Assembly (NCBI GenBank): GCA_026874595.1
Contig: CM049319.1
Location: 16,643,601 to 16,707,600, forward strand
Source of the DNA: Sipunculus nudus
Lineage: Eukaryota; Annelida; Sipuncula; Golfingiida; Sipunculidae
DNA: 64,000 nucleotides
Direction: 5' to 3'
The position numbers and the translations under genes were made by a program. The notes below the pieces were generated by a model. The model saw only the letters and a program-made list of their open reading frames with translations. It had not been told where the DNA came from and ran no database searches. Shown here piece after piece: positions 1-13,844 of the stretch; position 1 is the stretch's first letter; each line of letters begins with the position of its first letter.

Positions 1-1400
1 GGTAAGCCGATCATCTCAACAAAATTTCATCACTTCGGGCCGTTTCCTCCAAATTTTTAATGTCAGTTTTTCATCCTAGTCCGTCCCGAAGATTGTTGCC
101 CTGGTTAATTGATCAAGTATGGATGTTTGATATTAACGAGCAGTGTCCACAAAAGTGAAAAAATCGATCTTGGCTGGCCCATTGACCTTGAAAATCTTTA
201 AGGTGACATTCACCCACACTTATTATACACCCGTACGGGAGTATTATGGTATGCCCACCGTCCGTCCGTCTATGCACCGTCCGTCCGTTAACTTTAAGTG
301 TCGCCGTGATATAACTTACAAGGGCTTTAATGGATTTTAACCAAACTCACCATAACTACTTTCGAACAGATTATCTCGCTCGAGTTCGATTATGGGCAAA
401 AACCAATAATATTTAATGCTAGGGCCACTAAGGTACTTTGTGGTGTCGCCGCGATAACTTACGAAGAATAGTAAGGATTTTGGTAAACTCATAAGAAATG
501 AGTTTTCCAGCAAAATCCACGCATATTATTTAATGAGGTCAGAGGTCACCGCTTTTAAGAGGCACCGTGGTGACTTAACAAAAATCATATAAATTATCAT
601 GAAACTCATTATACATACATTAGAACCCCGCCTTGCGACCACCCCGCAATTGCGACCACCCCCACAATTACGTCCACTTTTCTTGGTCCCATATATACAA
701 TCCAGGTAACTTAGAGTTTCACAAATACGACTTCCCCCAAATAACGACCACTTTGGGCTGTCCCCAACGTGGTAGAAATTGTGGGGTTCCACTGTATTTG
801 CTAATAGGGTTTCTCACCTCAGTTAAATTCTCAGCATATTTCACGCATATTTAATGAGGTCAGAGGTCACAAGACATACGACGGAGGTATTATGCAAGTT
901 TGCGGTGCTCTTGTTTCTTCACTCACCTGGCTCATTGATCTAACATGGATGCCTGCTGTGAACAAGCAATGCCCTTAAAAGTGAAAAAAAATCAACTTTG
1001 ATGTCATACCATGCATAGGGCTGTCTAAGATCATGATATACAGAAAATTTTCAGGAGGGCATTGCGTGAATTATTAGGAAATGGATGCTCTTTTGTGAAT
1101 TTATACTCAAAACGGACTGACACTTACCTGCAGTGATATTTCATAACTTTTGCCTGCTGTTAACAAACAATGTCCTTAAAAGTGAAAAAGTCAACTTTGG
1201 CTGGCCCACTATTATCCATCAGGTGACCGAGAAGAGAAACATAAATCAAGATTCTGGTAATCTGATCACTATGTTTCTTTAAAATTTTCGAAGGTCAGTT
1301 TTTTATCCCAGTCCGTCCCGAACTAATGAAATGGAATTCATAAAATCAATTTGATCACCCGTACATGAAAAGTATTAGATAATTACTCACAGCACACAAA
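1..1400. repeat. Mosaic of diverged dispersed repeats
   Basis: Several phrases recur in altered form. A CAGTCCGTCCCGAA-type phrase occurs near 86-92 and 1305-1320. A block reading roughly GAACAAGCAATG-CCTTAAAAGTGAAAAA occurs near 137-165, 957-990 and 1158-1195, followed in two cases by TTGGCTGGCCCA. TTTAATGAGGTCAGAGGTCAC occurs near 530-550 and 850-870. A CCGTCCGTCC microsatellite sits at 260-290. This is the pattern of nested old copies of one or more repeat families. I see no coding exon. Confidence 0.5.
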
Positions 1401-1689
1401 TACATAAATACAGACGCATTAACAAACGTTTGAGTCAAGAACGATAGGGACACATACTCGACTCTAGGTGGCCCACCATGGGTTTTGCCGGGAGAAGAGG
1501 AAATACAAATTTCCTGCTCTTATTAGTCCTTGCGTGCTTGTGCTAAATATATGCAACAATCATTATTTGTACAATCAATTTGTTCGGTCGATTTTTTTTT
1601 AAATATGAATTATTAAAAGAATGTTAGCTATTAAGTATATGTATATGTATCTGTATGTATACGTATTTATCGTATATCAGAAATGTTAG
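1401..1689. other. Unassigned intergenic DNA
   Basis: AT-rich sequence with a short TATGTATATG stretch near 1640. No gene, repeat boundary or RNA was recognised. Confidence 0.4.
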
Positions 1690-2295
1690 GACTTATTTTC
1701 AATCTTCCTTCCATCTTTCCTCACTTCTGGTCTTCCTTAAACCCTTCTTTCTATAACTGCTTTTCTCTTTCTTCATGTCTCTTTCCCTCCCCTCCTTATT
1801 CAGTTCCGTTAATCCTTTTTTCCCTAGAATAGTTTCTCTTCATAATGTTTTTTCCTCCTCTCCTACTGCATCAGCCCCTCCTTTCTTCTCCCTTTATTTC
1901 GCAATGGGAACATCCTCTCAAAATTTCCCGACATGTCCTCTTGTCCCCCTCTGTAACAAAGCTCTTTATCTTTTTATTTAGCTTCTGTTGTCTTTCCGTA
2001 TTCTCTTTTGTTTCCTACTCCTTCCCCCCTTATTCCCTTTCCTTTTCAATCTCAATCATTTCCCTCAGTTTGTTCTTCTCTGCCTTATTTTCTTTTCACT
2101 GGAGTCATTCCTAACTGTCCTTCATCATTACTTCTTTCCTTCTACTTTCTGCTTTCTTTCTGTCATTTTCAGCTAATTTTCAACTCATATTTCCTTCGGC
2201 CCTTACTTCTTCCAGTCAGGACTTTCCTCTTGTCTTCTTTTTGTCTTTATTGCATTATTTTTGTCCTTCTGTCCGTACTTTTTCCCTTCTCGCTT
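1690..2295 (+). repeat. Pyrimidine-rich low-complexity tract
   Basis: About 600 bases dominated by C and T on the plus strand, with TTCC, TCTTTC and CCTCC words throughout. Several overlapping open frames here translate to Ser/Phe/Leu/Pro-rich strings only because of this composition. No domain is visible. Confidence 0.6.
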
Positions 2296-3354
2296 AAGCA
2301 GTAATAAGAGCGCCTTCGCTTTATATAACAAAGTTCTGTTGAACTATTAAATGCAGCTCTGTTTGTAAATAAGAATTTCTACAACACCAAAGGTGTAGCG
2401 ACAGTTTTCAAACAGCTAATGTTTTAGCTAAGGAAGCTAAGGAAGTGTCAACTTGATATGAAATTTAAAAGGATAAATACATATTTCAGAGCGTTTGTTT
2501 CACTTTATTTTGCTCTTTCTATCTGACATATCAATTGTGGACATGTATATATGACAATTCTGCTTTAGCTTTGGATGGTTTTAATAGCTTAAATGACACC
2601 ATCAAATCAGCACCTGTCAGTGGAAGCAGTTTTAGCATGTAACCAAATATTAGTGACAGTAAAACATAAAAATTTTATGCTCCCTTAAATATTGTGACAG
2701 ACACGTATATCCGTCCCTAGTTGTAAATATATTTCCGCCTCGCAGTTCCCTTGCAAACATGAATTATTTATAATGAACTGCGGAGTTGAAAAATAGTCCC
2801 AAAATACGTGGACAGGGATATGGAACAGGCGACAGTAACATGACACAATAACTACTCGACAGAAAAGAGTAAAGTGGTTTCTAGACAAATGGTATTCATA
2901 AAACATTCAAGACCATTATCGTGGCCTCCAATTGCGCTACAACGAAGAATACACTTACGTAATTCTGTATGAAAAATGAGACCATTATCTTTTATTAATC
3001 AAATAGGAAACTGAATGAATATAAGTTTTTGCTCCAGGTATTGACTCTTCGGTTATAATTATTTAATATTTGCCGGACTTAAATATGAAAACCTCATATT
3101 AGCGTAATAATAGGTTGACTGATTGGCTTTTAAACCATTGCTTTTCTTACTTGACCTTTAAGTGCCCTATAAAATAAGCAACATAGGCCACAAAACCTCC
3201 AAAATGGAGGTCATGAATAAAATTTGTTTGACACAACTTCCTACTTCAACAATGTTTATAATTTCTCTCGGCTACATCATGGTAGAAAGTATCATATATC
3301 CTGGCGTACCTCGTGGCATGTTGTGACATAAAGAAGACCAATCATTATTGTTTT
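2296..3354. other. Unassigned intergenic DNA
   Basis: AT-rich single-copy-looking sequence. I saw no homology, TIR or tandem structure. Confidence 0.4.
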
Positions 3355-3545
3355 TAGTATACTTTCTGACATCATCTGTCATGTGCGAGAAAATTATCGT
3401 TGTTACCCAGTATATTGGAAAATTTCTGACCGCATGAATACAACATATGTTCGCACGGGTAACTGGACGATAGCTTATTTGTTCGCTTTATATAAACAGA
3501 AAATGATCCGTTACCATAGGAAAGGATTTTCATTTTGGTTTGTGA
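3355..3545 (+). repeat. Dispersed repeat, copy A (pairs with 26951-27150)
   Basis: Shares an ordered series of phrases with 26951-27150: ACTTTCT near the start, ATG-GCGAGAAAA, AGTATATTGG versus AGCATATTGG, the identical word AATTTCTGACCGCATGAA, a CG-ACG-GTTAC-GGACG segment and TTACCATAG. Spacing is similar in both, so this is one old repeat family present twice in direct orientation. No coding content. Confidence 0.5.
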
Positions 3546-5004
3546 TTTAAAAGTATGAAACCAAAACAATTTACTGTCAGACTGTGTTATTATATTCTAG
3601 TATGAGAAAATAATCGCCAAATTTCAATGGGCAGATACCGTTGGAGCAGATTATATAGTTCTGTCAGGTTTGCTCTATCTAAGTACCATCCTTTGTCAAT
3701 GACCCCGTATTGATCAAGTGTAAATAATGTCCGCTTAATTGCGATTAATATTTCTTGTGTATGATATTCAAATATGCTATTTCGGGTAACTAAACATTTA
3801 AAAAAAATTTCTACCTAACCACAAGAATATTTTGAAGCCTCTGACGATAACAGTTGCTAGGTTACATGACCGCAAACTATCTTACATTACCGTAAACTAT
3901 CAACCAGGGATGATCTCATCATCGGCAAGGATTCGCTTATGGACAAGATGCCGCGTCCAAAATTATGTGAATGATGAAGATAAAACTCGATTATTATTTT
4001 TTGTCGTGTTGATAGAAATTTAAGGATGAACGACCAACACTAATAATACGTTTTCAGACTGACATTGTGTTGAATGAGAAAAAATAACAAACAACGACTC
4101 GTTCTTGTAAACGAATCCAATTTCCTTCAATATGAGAGTTAGATATACATTTACATATTCATTGAAACGTTTAACTGAATTGAACACACTACCTCGGAGA
4201 AAATTTGCCTAATTCAGGCGAAACAGGAACACAAAGTAAGTCCTGACAAGTTGAACCAAATTTTCTTCCCTTTAATGCAACACTCCGTTTTTGTGACTGA
4301 GTGTTGACAGGAATTCAGCAATAACAGAAAAGCATCCCGAGTGATCTGAATGCGAAATCGATGTCACTCTTGTTCTCAGATTGGCCGCAGGTGGATGTTA
4401 TCTCGCTAGTTCTCGCGTGATTTGCCCCGCGGAGTCATTCACGCAGGTGCAATGCCGGGGGTTCTGTTAAACCAATATGCACCGCCATTCAGGAAGGATG
4501 ATAAGATTTTGGAGTGTTTTGCCACGCTTTCGCTTCTCATTGCTATTAAGAGAAAACGTCCCGGTTTTTATTGCCGCCAATCTGCATACTTGGTATTCTG
4601 GAGCGGGGCTTGGGTTCGGTTCTTTCAAACAGAGACGAGGGACAACTAAAGGATGCCGTAACCGCCGAACGGAGATGGAATTTCAACTATCTTCCTTTCA
4701 GAAAGTATTATTCATTTAACTCTTTTGACAGAGGATATAATGGGTTCTGCCTCCCCCTCAGCTTTTCAGGAGTTGATCAGGTAATATTGCGAATTAAGTC
4801 GTAAGGAAAACCAACATCTATTAAGATTGACTCTTGAAGGTCAAACCACTGAAGGTATTTTCTTAGGTATTTTTCTTTTTTTTTTAATAATATATGGGAT
4901 CTTGAAGGTCAAACCACTCACCATCAATATTTCAAATGTGCGCCATCATATGTTTAGAATATTTAATATATTCCGAGCGTTGTTTGAAATATTGGCTTCG
5001 ACTA
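3546..5004. other. Intergenic DNA; short direct repeat near the end
   Basis: No gene recognised. The 17-base word TTGAAGGTCAAACCACT occurs twice, near 4834 and 4902. The open frames at 4422-4804 have no recognisable domain. Confidence 0.35.
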
Positions 5005-5810
5005 CTGCATATGGTAGGTATCCCAGACACATTTATAATATGTTGGTAAAGCTGGTTATAAGGGAATAACAACATGGGCTACCCATATAAGATCCTTGTT
5101 CTTTCACACTGCATTGGGTATGTGTGGATGGCACAACATATCGGAGATTCTGATAGTTTTCTTAAATGTATTAAACAACGATTAAAAGATACGGCGGTAC
5201 ATGAATGACATAATGATACAAATATAGGTAGCAAATTATTTACTTATGGACTTGTAACATGTGTCAAAAACAAAGTTTACAGAAATGCATTGGCCAGATA
5301 TAAGGGTTCTAGTCATAAGTTAGCTATAGAGATTGGACGTCAATCGGGTATAACCAAAGAAGAGAAGATCTGTAAATATTGTTTTTTTTAAAAAGGTTTT
5401 AATATTATTGAAGATGAAGCACATTTTTTGTCAGAATGTCCAATGTACATTGATTTGCTTAATAAATATGTGCCAATACTTTATCATGAACCTAATTATA
5501 ATAATTTTAGAAAATTACATAATTCAGACAGTCGATTTAGCTACTAATATTTTTCATGCTTTCAAGAAGAGATCAATTTTTTTTGTGTATGATGTGAAAT
5601 AGAAATCCATACATGCACACTATGTTATGATATATTTTAAAAATGTGTTATTCAAGTGTTTGCTAGTCCTTTATTTATATTTTTTAATTATTTACTTTTA
5701 TTTGACATTCTTCATATCACTGAGTATTATCAATTAATTGATGAATTATTTTTGAAGTAACTTTGGGCCCGAGGCCTTTTTCTTGAATAAAAACTTGTTC
5801 TGTTCTGTTT
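5005..5810 (+). pseudogene. LINE relic: C-terminal end of a non-LTR reverse transcriptase ORF plus 3' UTR
   Basis: Translation of the plus strand gives, with stops and frame changes, the conserved end of a LINE polyprotein. YGRYPRHI lies near 5008-5032. A segment reading SDSFLKCIKQRLKD lies near 5150. Then come SHKLAIEIGRQSGITKEEKICKYC and, after an in-frame TAA at 5389-5391, EDEAHFLSECPMY near 5407-5454. The CxxC (5371-5382) plus H...C (about 5425-5439) matches the zinc-finger-like C-terminal segment common after RT domains. The 3' end reads GGGCCCGAGGCCTTTTTCTTG, AATAAA at 5786-5791, and a short TTCTG repeat tail typical of one class of animal LINEs without poly(A). No RT core is present, consistent with 5' truncation. 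It is unrelated to the LINE at 50.7-56.2 kb. Confidence 0.7.
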
Positions 5811-8553
5811 TCTTGTGACGGGTTCTTTAAAGACAACATTTTCCCATATATGTATTTTGAAATATTTCATGTCCTTCATTCTCACGTGCGCGAAAGGGTA
5901 TAATTTGTCAGACACAAAAAAAAAACTGAAGAAATAAAAACGAAAAGTATTCTTGACTTGTGTAAGGTTTCGTGTAATTCAAAACCATGCATCCAAATGA
6001 AAAGCACTCAACAATTAACGGTTGTATTTATATATTTATATTTAAAAGGATTTTGACAGACATATTAAAATGATTGAAATGAATTATCAATAAAGCTCTG
6101 AAATCCTTTGTCCGACTTTACACCTTGATTGCATCCCGTCATTTTTCTAACCCTTCTAGGTGTCGCCACCCCTGTAGGCATCTTTAATAGTTTGTGTTAA
6201 AAGACCAGTCTCACCTTAAACCCCCAAAGCTGTCTGTTGGTTTTTGTTTTCTTTATATAGAGCTCCGAGTCCAGCAGTGTGTATACTTCAATCGTGCAAT
6301 ATATGAACATTTCGGACAATATACGATAATTTCGTGCAATATGTGAACATTTACGGCAATATACGAATATTTTGGGCAATATATGACAGTATATCCGAAC
6401 ATTATCTATAAATATATGCGACAGAGTGATTTATAGATAAGCTCTAAGTCTTGAACCGACACCGTGTTTTCTTTTGGCATCACCAGAGGGCACGAGAGCC
6501 GCGAATGAAGCAGTTATTTCTTGTAACCGCTATATCACGTTACACAGTGGAATATTTGAAGTGTTATATTGGGCCTTTCATGAATCTTTTTTTGTAAATG
6601 AGAAGCCCGACAAGTTCGTCGTGCGTTCATCCGTCGAATATAAGGAATACGTACGGAGATGTATGGACAAAGAGATGAAATGGTACTGGAAATGATTGGT
6701 AGGTTTGGCGAAGAGATTAAGCGATAACAATGGTAATGGAGCTTTAAATTTAAAGTGAGAATTCAAGGTGAGAATCACGTTTGACCCATAAAATCTAATT
6801 CTACCCGCGTTCAAGTTAAATTTTTTTTCACGTCGAAGTGACATTTACAAACCATGGCATCAACCTTTATTGTAATGACTTTATAATTACTTCACCTTTA
6901 TAAAAAAAATATAGCTGAAAGCCATCCTTCCAACAGCTTTAATATGAAGCCTTTTTTATAAGGCGAAATTGAATAACAATGATATTAATAATAAATGTAA
7001 AGTTGATATTATAATTTAGGAATTCAATACACAGTTGAATTGACACATTATATGGATAATCATTATAAGGTAACATAATCAGCTTTCTTACAGAAAATAA
7101 CTGCTAACGTGACTCCTCTCAAAGGTGTTTAAAACAATGAGCTACATGATCTTCATTCTGTAACATAAGCTGATCCTTAATAGGAATTCGGATGAAAAAG
7201 CACTGGAACCAGTTTTAACACGAGCCAGATGGAGGAAGGAAATAATTGTAGTTTCAATGCTTCCCATTCGCAACTGCAATGGATTGAATGTGTGAAGAAT
7301 AACGCATCAGCATTTGATTAGGTTTAATTGGCGCTTCAATCAACGTGAGGAGAAAGCAAAGTGTTCAAATAAATAAAAACCAAATGAGTTATCATGGCAT
7401 CATGGAAAAACCATGACGAGGTATAAGTTTCACATGTCCGCGCTGTACTTGATGAACTTTAGAGCTGATAGAAACCAATGGGCGAATTCACCACCAAGTA
7501 GAATAGATCTCAGTATTTATATCAGCTACAGAGAGTTTAGCTGATATAGATACACAATAATGTCGCTTATATTTCAATGAGGTTTATTGGACAAATGCCC
7601 TCTTTCCACCATGGTCTGTGAAGATAACTTATTTTTACTCGGAAAACCAATTAAGTACGTCCAAAACCAAATCAAGTCAGTGTGTCTATTCATTAAAAAA
7701 AGTCCAAATTATTGAGATATCAAGTTACATATGTTAATTTGAAATTGAAAAATCCGTAATCACTGAAAGTATCTAACAAATGTGAACAAAACCTACTGAC
7801 CAGGTGAGTATACCAATAAAACAAATACCCTTTGTAGTTGAAATGCGGCATACTTTCTGAAAAAAAAATCCTGTCGTATATATGAGATACAAAAGGTTGT
7901 AAAATTCATAAAAATACCATGTCAACCGAGTTTGACCAAAACCGTATCAGATACACTTGACACTTGAATTAGAAGCTTATACAAAAAAGTCATATAAATC
8001 ATTTACGGACTGACGGACGGACCGATAATATATCGTACAGAGGATTAAGGTACATCATACGATGTCCAATACTAAACAAATAGAAATAACAATTAGTAGT
8101 ACAGTGTTGGATCCCTCAACTGTGAGTTGCATGATGACGTCATAGGATCTGAATTCACCAGGACTTGGAGGATGCTTCCTCTAGTTTGTTCATCTTCAGA
8201 GATTTCTGGAGACATTACTTAATAATTAAGTTCATTCAGTCCAATCGTTTGTATAAAGATTATTTTTATATTTTTATATTTTTTAAATTACATAGACTGT
8301 TACCAGTGGAACCAGTAAAATTATATCTCCCTCTGTGAGATATTAAAAGAAACAAGTAAATTATTTGAACTGCACATATATAATATCATTTTTTTTTCAT
8401 TTAAAAAAATGTGAAAAATATGAAAAAAATCTTCTCTGCCTGCATATACAATGGAAGACCTATATAGCCACCTACAACACAATATTTGTATGTGAATTGT
8501 AGGGCAGTTTCCAGACTGTAAGTAACCCTCGCTTATGTAGGCACTTATTATAT
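5811..8553. other. Unassigned AT-rich intergenic DNA
   Basis: No gene recognised. Near 6290-6400 a phrase of the type GCAATATACGAATATTT recurs about five times (an imperfect ~22-base tandem repeat). Near 8005 there is a short GACTGACGGACGGACC run like the repeat-associated motifs elsewhere in the window. Confidence 0.4.
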
Positions 8554-8772
8554 CAGGGGCGGATCCAGGAGTTAGGAAAAGGGGGGTCCAACCCAGGAGG
8601 ACAAATGAAAATCCTAAAAAAATGGTCATCAGGTCTGGAAAAGGGGGGTCAAGGCCGCAAAATTAAGTCTAAAACCCCTTAAAAAAGGTTGCTTCGGGAG
8701 AAACAAAAAAAAAAAAAAAGGGGGGGGGGGGGGTTCCGGACCCCCTAGACCCCCCCCCCGGATCCGCTTCTG
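8554..8772. mobile_element. Small palindromic (MITE-like) element, CAG...CTG ends
   Basis: Left end CAGGGGCGGATCCAGG and right end CCGGATCCGCTTCTG are inverted copies with few mismatches. The interior is A-tract then G-tract rich, with CCCCTTTT/AAAAGGGG words in opposite orientations. No coding capacity. CAG ends suggest a hAT-type origin, but the flanks (TATTATAT / TATATACT) do not form a clean 8-bp duplication. Related ends occur at 22265 and 22384. Confidence 0.55.
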
Positions 8773-11700
8773 TATATACTCAGTACTTTTATTCCTCATG
8801 TTCAAAGTATGGCATCAGCAAAAAGATATAAAATATGACTAGAAGAGCCTATATATATTAACAAATATGGGCTAAAGTGATAAAGGATGGTCAGAAGGTC
8901 GGGCCACCTTTCATAGCGGAGTCTCAGGAAGGCTGGCTTCATGGCGTGTTGTATATGTATGAGTCATCACTCTGGGTACCCTGGGTATTCTTTGTGATTA
9001 CTTAATAATGAATGCTATTATCTCCATGCCTGGTTCCCGTTCCTATGTGAGATGAGGCATGTGGCCAGTCTCACTGTTCCCGTGAGTAGAATTTATGTAT
9101 ATGATATACTTCAGATGGAATGGACCACCGTCTGGTTTGTAAATAATCCGTGTACGCATGTGGTCCCACCAGCCGATATTTTCAGTCGGCCCTCTTTTAT
9201 GAACCGATCTCAGGAACTTAAGGCACTGGGAACAAAAACTTCGGGTAATCTTTTGCTGAGAAATTCAGACCAGCAAAATTTGGAATACGTTCCTCATGCA
9301 GCTGTTATACAGAGCAGTCGTCAATAGGGCTTACGCACAAAGGCAATTTCAAAGGTATTTCAATGTTCACAGAGTGTTGTTGAAACGTGTGCTCTCAGCT
9401 CTGAAGTAAGCGGCCGTCTGCCCAAAGTATCTAACAGTTGGCTTCTCTCAAGGAGCCCTTATTAAAATAAAGCCGACTTTTAGAAAAGACATTACAGCTC
9501 TGGTGGCACCAGGAGTTTATGCATTCATCCCTGTCGTATGGGTTTGTGTGTTTATATACCTAACATAACTAAACCAGTCATGGACAGAATCTCGTAAAAT
9601 GCCATTTCGGGAATAGGCCAATTAAGAATCGATTACATTTTGCTATGGATCCCTCATATGATCCTGATTCAAAAACGTCATCAAGGAATATTCACAAATG
9701 TAAAATCACGTATGCACGAATGAACCTGGGAATATGGGCCGAATAAGTGAATGCAAACACGGTTTTGGAGAAGCAAATCACAGCAGGGAACCCCCACATA
9801 ACGGAGTCTTGGATTCCTTGGAATGCAGATTTTAGTTTACATATGCATTTTACTTATACGTTAAATTACTTTTAGGTTCCGATTCCGAGCCGAATCTTTA
9901 TAATTATAAATATATATATTTTTGTAATATTCCGTTTGTAGTTCGTACATGTATAGACTATATAAATGATTTTATGATATGTGAGAGATTTTCAACTACC
10001 GGACTCGAAATGGACCTGGCCTGATTTCTCGAGCCTTTGCCTTCAAGTCCAAGTCCTAGTCCTCGGTCTTGAATCCAAGTCCTGGTCCGAGTCTCTATAA
10101 ACATGGAAACGAGTCCAGGCTCGGGTCAAATTAAGTCAATGTCAAAAGTGATACTAGTGTTCAATCCAGGTTCCAGGCTGTAACAGATATTTTCATTTAA
10201 CAAAGAGTGTAATCCCTATATTTAAAAAAAAAAATATCCACTGTATGGCACTGGTTGAGCGATAACAGATGAAATGTCGAATCGTGTTGATTGAGGTCAA
10301 CAAAACGGAGAGAGGTTTTTACACTGCACTTCATTTACTTGAATTATCTTGAAAAGACCGCGATCTTTATTAGAATGTGTTCTCTGTGATATGAATGATG
10401 GAAAGCCTGTTAGGTCTGTTGTATCAGTTAATGAAGATTGTATTTACTTTTCATGTTGATTCTTGCCCCAAGCCAAGGATACTCGAATACTATTGTCCAG
10501 GCCGTCGGAGATTTTATTGCTTTTTGTCAGTTCTATCTGTATTCTCGTTTGTCCTCTTATTTATTTCGATCAAAAATTTAGATATAGTATAATCCCATAG
10601 TATTAGATACGGTTGATATAGCTTTGGTGATATAATCTAAACTCTGCTGTACTCTCATAAAGTAGGACTTTTAGGAAAGCGTCTGACCATTTCCTACAAC
10701 CCTAAATACACTTGTCAAAATCTGAGCTGGTGATTTGCAACTGATCCTTTCGTTTTACTCGTATTAGACAATCAGATAATAAACATATATAATGATACGA
10801 TAAAAACACGACCAAACCTTACATGAACCTTTAAAATTTGACACATATCCTTCCTTTTAGAAGCTCACAAATCTCATGCGACTCTCAGAAAAAGCGACCT
10901 GAGCGTCCCTGACTGTCTAATTTTTCATCAACTTGGAAGCCTTGTAAATTATAATTTTGTTTGCAAGCAATATTCCTGAGGCCATTTCCAAATCAGAATC
11001 GGGATCCTTTCTTGCATTTTAGCGAAATGATCCTACTTTAACTTATGGAACTTTGGACAAGTCTAATATAGTAAATGCAGGTAGCGATTTTCATCTAATC
11101 ACACTGGAGGAGGATGATCCAAGTCGTATTTCAGTGACATCAGCTTGCCTCGATATGGTCTGTGCTATTCTAATGCTTGTAAAACCAAGTTTGACACAAA
11201 CATGACGGTCGCATGATTTTTTTTATTACTCCAACTGAACCCGGAATCCAAGTCATAACCCGGGCAAATAAACTACATAGTTTTGATATTTCCTTGCCAA
11301 CCAGATCATGATTTCATTTCCACGGTTGTCACATTCCAAAGCTCGGCAAGATTTGACAGATTTATGAAGAACAAAGCCACTGGCAGGTTGGGATGTTTAG
11401 AGTTCCCGTTTTATATCAGCTGCCAAGTCAATTTCATTGCGTTTGATTTGATGATGTCATCCGTTTCCATAGCAACACGCTTCTTGTCCAAGTTTATCAT
11501 GTTACTTTTGTATTTAATATGCATAATTTTGTTAATCGGACGAGAGTTTTCTTGATTGACCAGCGAGATCGTCTTTTTTAAACGATTGGTCTGTAGCTTG
11601 TCGATGGCATTGTATATTGAATGAGGGCGATATAACCATGCGATAACTTATTATTAAAGTGGCCTATTCCGATATATAATGTCTATTTACTAAAGAGAAT

Positions 11701-12824
11701 CACTGGAATTGTTCGTAAATATAGGCCAGAAATTATCTATCCCATAACACACAGGCTGTCCAAACCCATGCATTAAGGACATCTGGCGACAAGTCAGACT
11801 AACTAGAGTTTGTAAAGGGAAATTTTAACTATTGACCTCTCAGCTTCCGCACGTATGTAACCAATCACCTTAGGTTACATGGTTTTTCTGTTGGTCAGTA
11901 TGGGCGGATGCAACGTGTTTACTAACAGCTTGTAAATAAACAAGCTCTTACTATTATAACAGAGCAGGCATAAGAACGTTTCATGACAGGATTGCCTACA
12001 CTTCGTTAAAATATAAGCAGGGTAAGCCAGACACCAAATAAGTTCAACAAAAAAGGTCGGTATATAGCTGTCTTTGTGACGTTTTGGTTCCTGAGGCTTC
12101 GTATGTACGAAGCTATAGGCATTGGTTTTGTTTGCTGAGAAAATGTGTTGGGGGGGGGATCCAAATTAGTAGTAACATAATATACCACCAGCCCCCCCCC
12201 CCCGAAATAACAACATAATAATCTCGGGACTTCTCCCCCCTCTTTATGACAAACAAAATTCCATAATTTTCGTCAGTCCCACCACTTATTAAGAAATATA
12301 TTTTATTATACAAATATAATTTTGCACAGTTTTCAGCGATACAGAATTCATAATTTCTTTTTGTTTTTAACATTCTAAAACTTCAACTGATATTTGTGGC
12401 AATTCAACGAGACACATGCAAGATCCTATATATTCTCAATATGGGACGCATACTAGAAAGATCTTTGAAGGAAATATGAGTGAACTCATATTTGATTGAT
12501 AAATTTATGTTGAAATTTATGTAAAATTATGCATTTTTTCCCTTAAAAGTGAGGAGGACAAAAGATACTTTGTTCTCCATCCCTAAAAAAAGGTAAGGGG
12601 GACAGGGGCGTCAATACGGGGGGGAGATATATCCCCCCCCCCTACTTTTTATCAAGGGAGGGCGATGGTCAATATAATTATTTGACAAAATATTATATAT
12701 ATATATATATATAATGAAATATATTATTTATTAGAATAATATATTTGGTTCTACTTCTGTGTTAACTATGAAATGTTATAAATATAAACCTGGTTTAGGA
12801 TTAACATACTGAAAAACATGTTAT
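8773..12824. other. Intergenic DNA with minor simple repeats
   Basis: No gene recognised. 10030-10140 is an imperfect AAGTCC/GAGTCC short tandem repeat. 12143-12152 is a G run, 12193-12204 a C run, 12618-12650 a G-then-C tract and 12690-12714 a (TA)n tract. The remaining open frames lack domain signatures. Confidence 0.4.
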
Positions 12825-13518
12825 TTTCGCGAAACTCAAATTTCGCGAAATGGCAAGGTCCGACCTTTTGCGAGTATGTAATTTTCGCGAATTGCCTGAT
12901 GTAAAATTTTCACACACGCACACACACATAAAACCAAATAATTAAATTGAGATAGAAAATATACGTTAGCATAAGCTAGGCTTGGTTATGGTTGATTACG
13001 CAGGTAAGAAATGTATTTAATTGTGCTGACACAATCAGGTGGGAATAGTGCGTGGGTGTCCCCGTATAGGTAATTGTAATTACGTATATGTAATTAGTGT
13101 CCGAACAATGCCCTCGCAATAACTACTCCGGGAGGAGAACTGATTATCGGCTTGTCATGGCGGTCAGACATCCATAACTCACTTTGATGATCAAAGAGTC
13201 ATGTGAACTCCAACAGGTTTTGTTCTGTTTCTATTAATGTGATGTGATTAATTAACATTATGATATATTTTCAAATTTCATGAGGTAAGTTCTCTGCTTT
13301 TTCTATGTACAAAGCATTCAGTCCCGTTGACACTACACCTTAATATGTTTGTGTGTGCTTTACGACAAAACTGTTTTCATTTAACTAATATACATAGATT
13401 TAATTTTTAGAGGTCCAGTTAAATTGAACCTCATAATCTTGCACTAGGCATGCTTACTTCCGTGAGTATTACTGAGTTCACATTTAATTACATGCTCGCG
13501 AAAATTTCCGGTTATACA
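12825..13518. repeat. TTCGCGAA-motif repeat fragments
   Basis: TTTTCGCGAAA, TTTCGCGAAATGG and ATTTTCGCGAATTG cluster at 12826-12895, and CTCGCGAAAATTTCCGG is at 13496-13513. The same palindromic words appear at 20125-20200 and 20488-20515. They look like pieces of one dispersed repeat. Between them is unassigned sequence with a short (AC)n at 12911-12926. Confidence 0.4.
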
Positions 13519-13767
13519 GTATATTCGAAACAAAAATACCTGTGTATGTGTGTGTGTTTATGAAAAGGTTGTCCCAACTTTGATTATCCTCCCATGCGTG
13601 CGATTCACTCCCCCCCCCCCCACCCTTAAAGATAAATTGACGCCACTTGATGGGGACATGTCCCTCAGTCCCTTCTGAAACCCCGCGTATGGGACTACAG
13701 AAGTAACAAAAAACTATCATGACAACCATAAAAGGTTCTGTCCAGATTTCCACAGATTTTGTTATTG

Positions 13768-13769
<2 letters not shown>

Positions 13770-13841
<72 letters not shown>
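13770..13841. repeat. (TA)n microsatellite
   Basis: About 72 bases of uninterrupted TA dinucleotide. Confidence 0.95.

Positions 13842-13844
<3 letters not shown>

Noticed and set aside
1775-2304. Overlapping hydrophobic plus-strand open frames that could suggest membrane proteins
   Set aside because: Phe/Ser/Leu bias follows from the pyrimidine-rich tract. Three overlapping frames are equally open.
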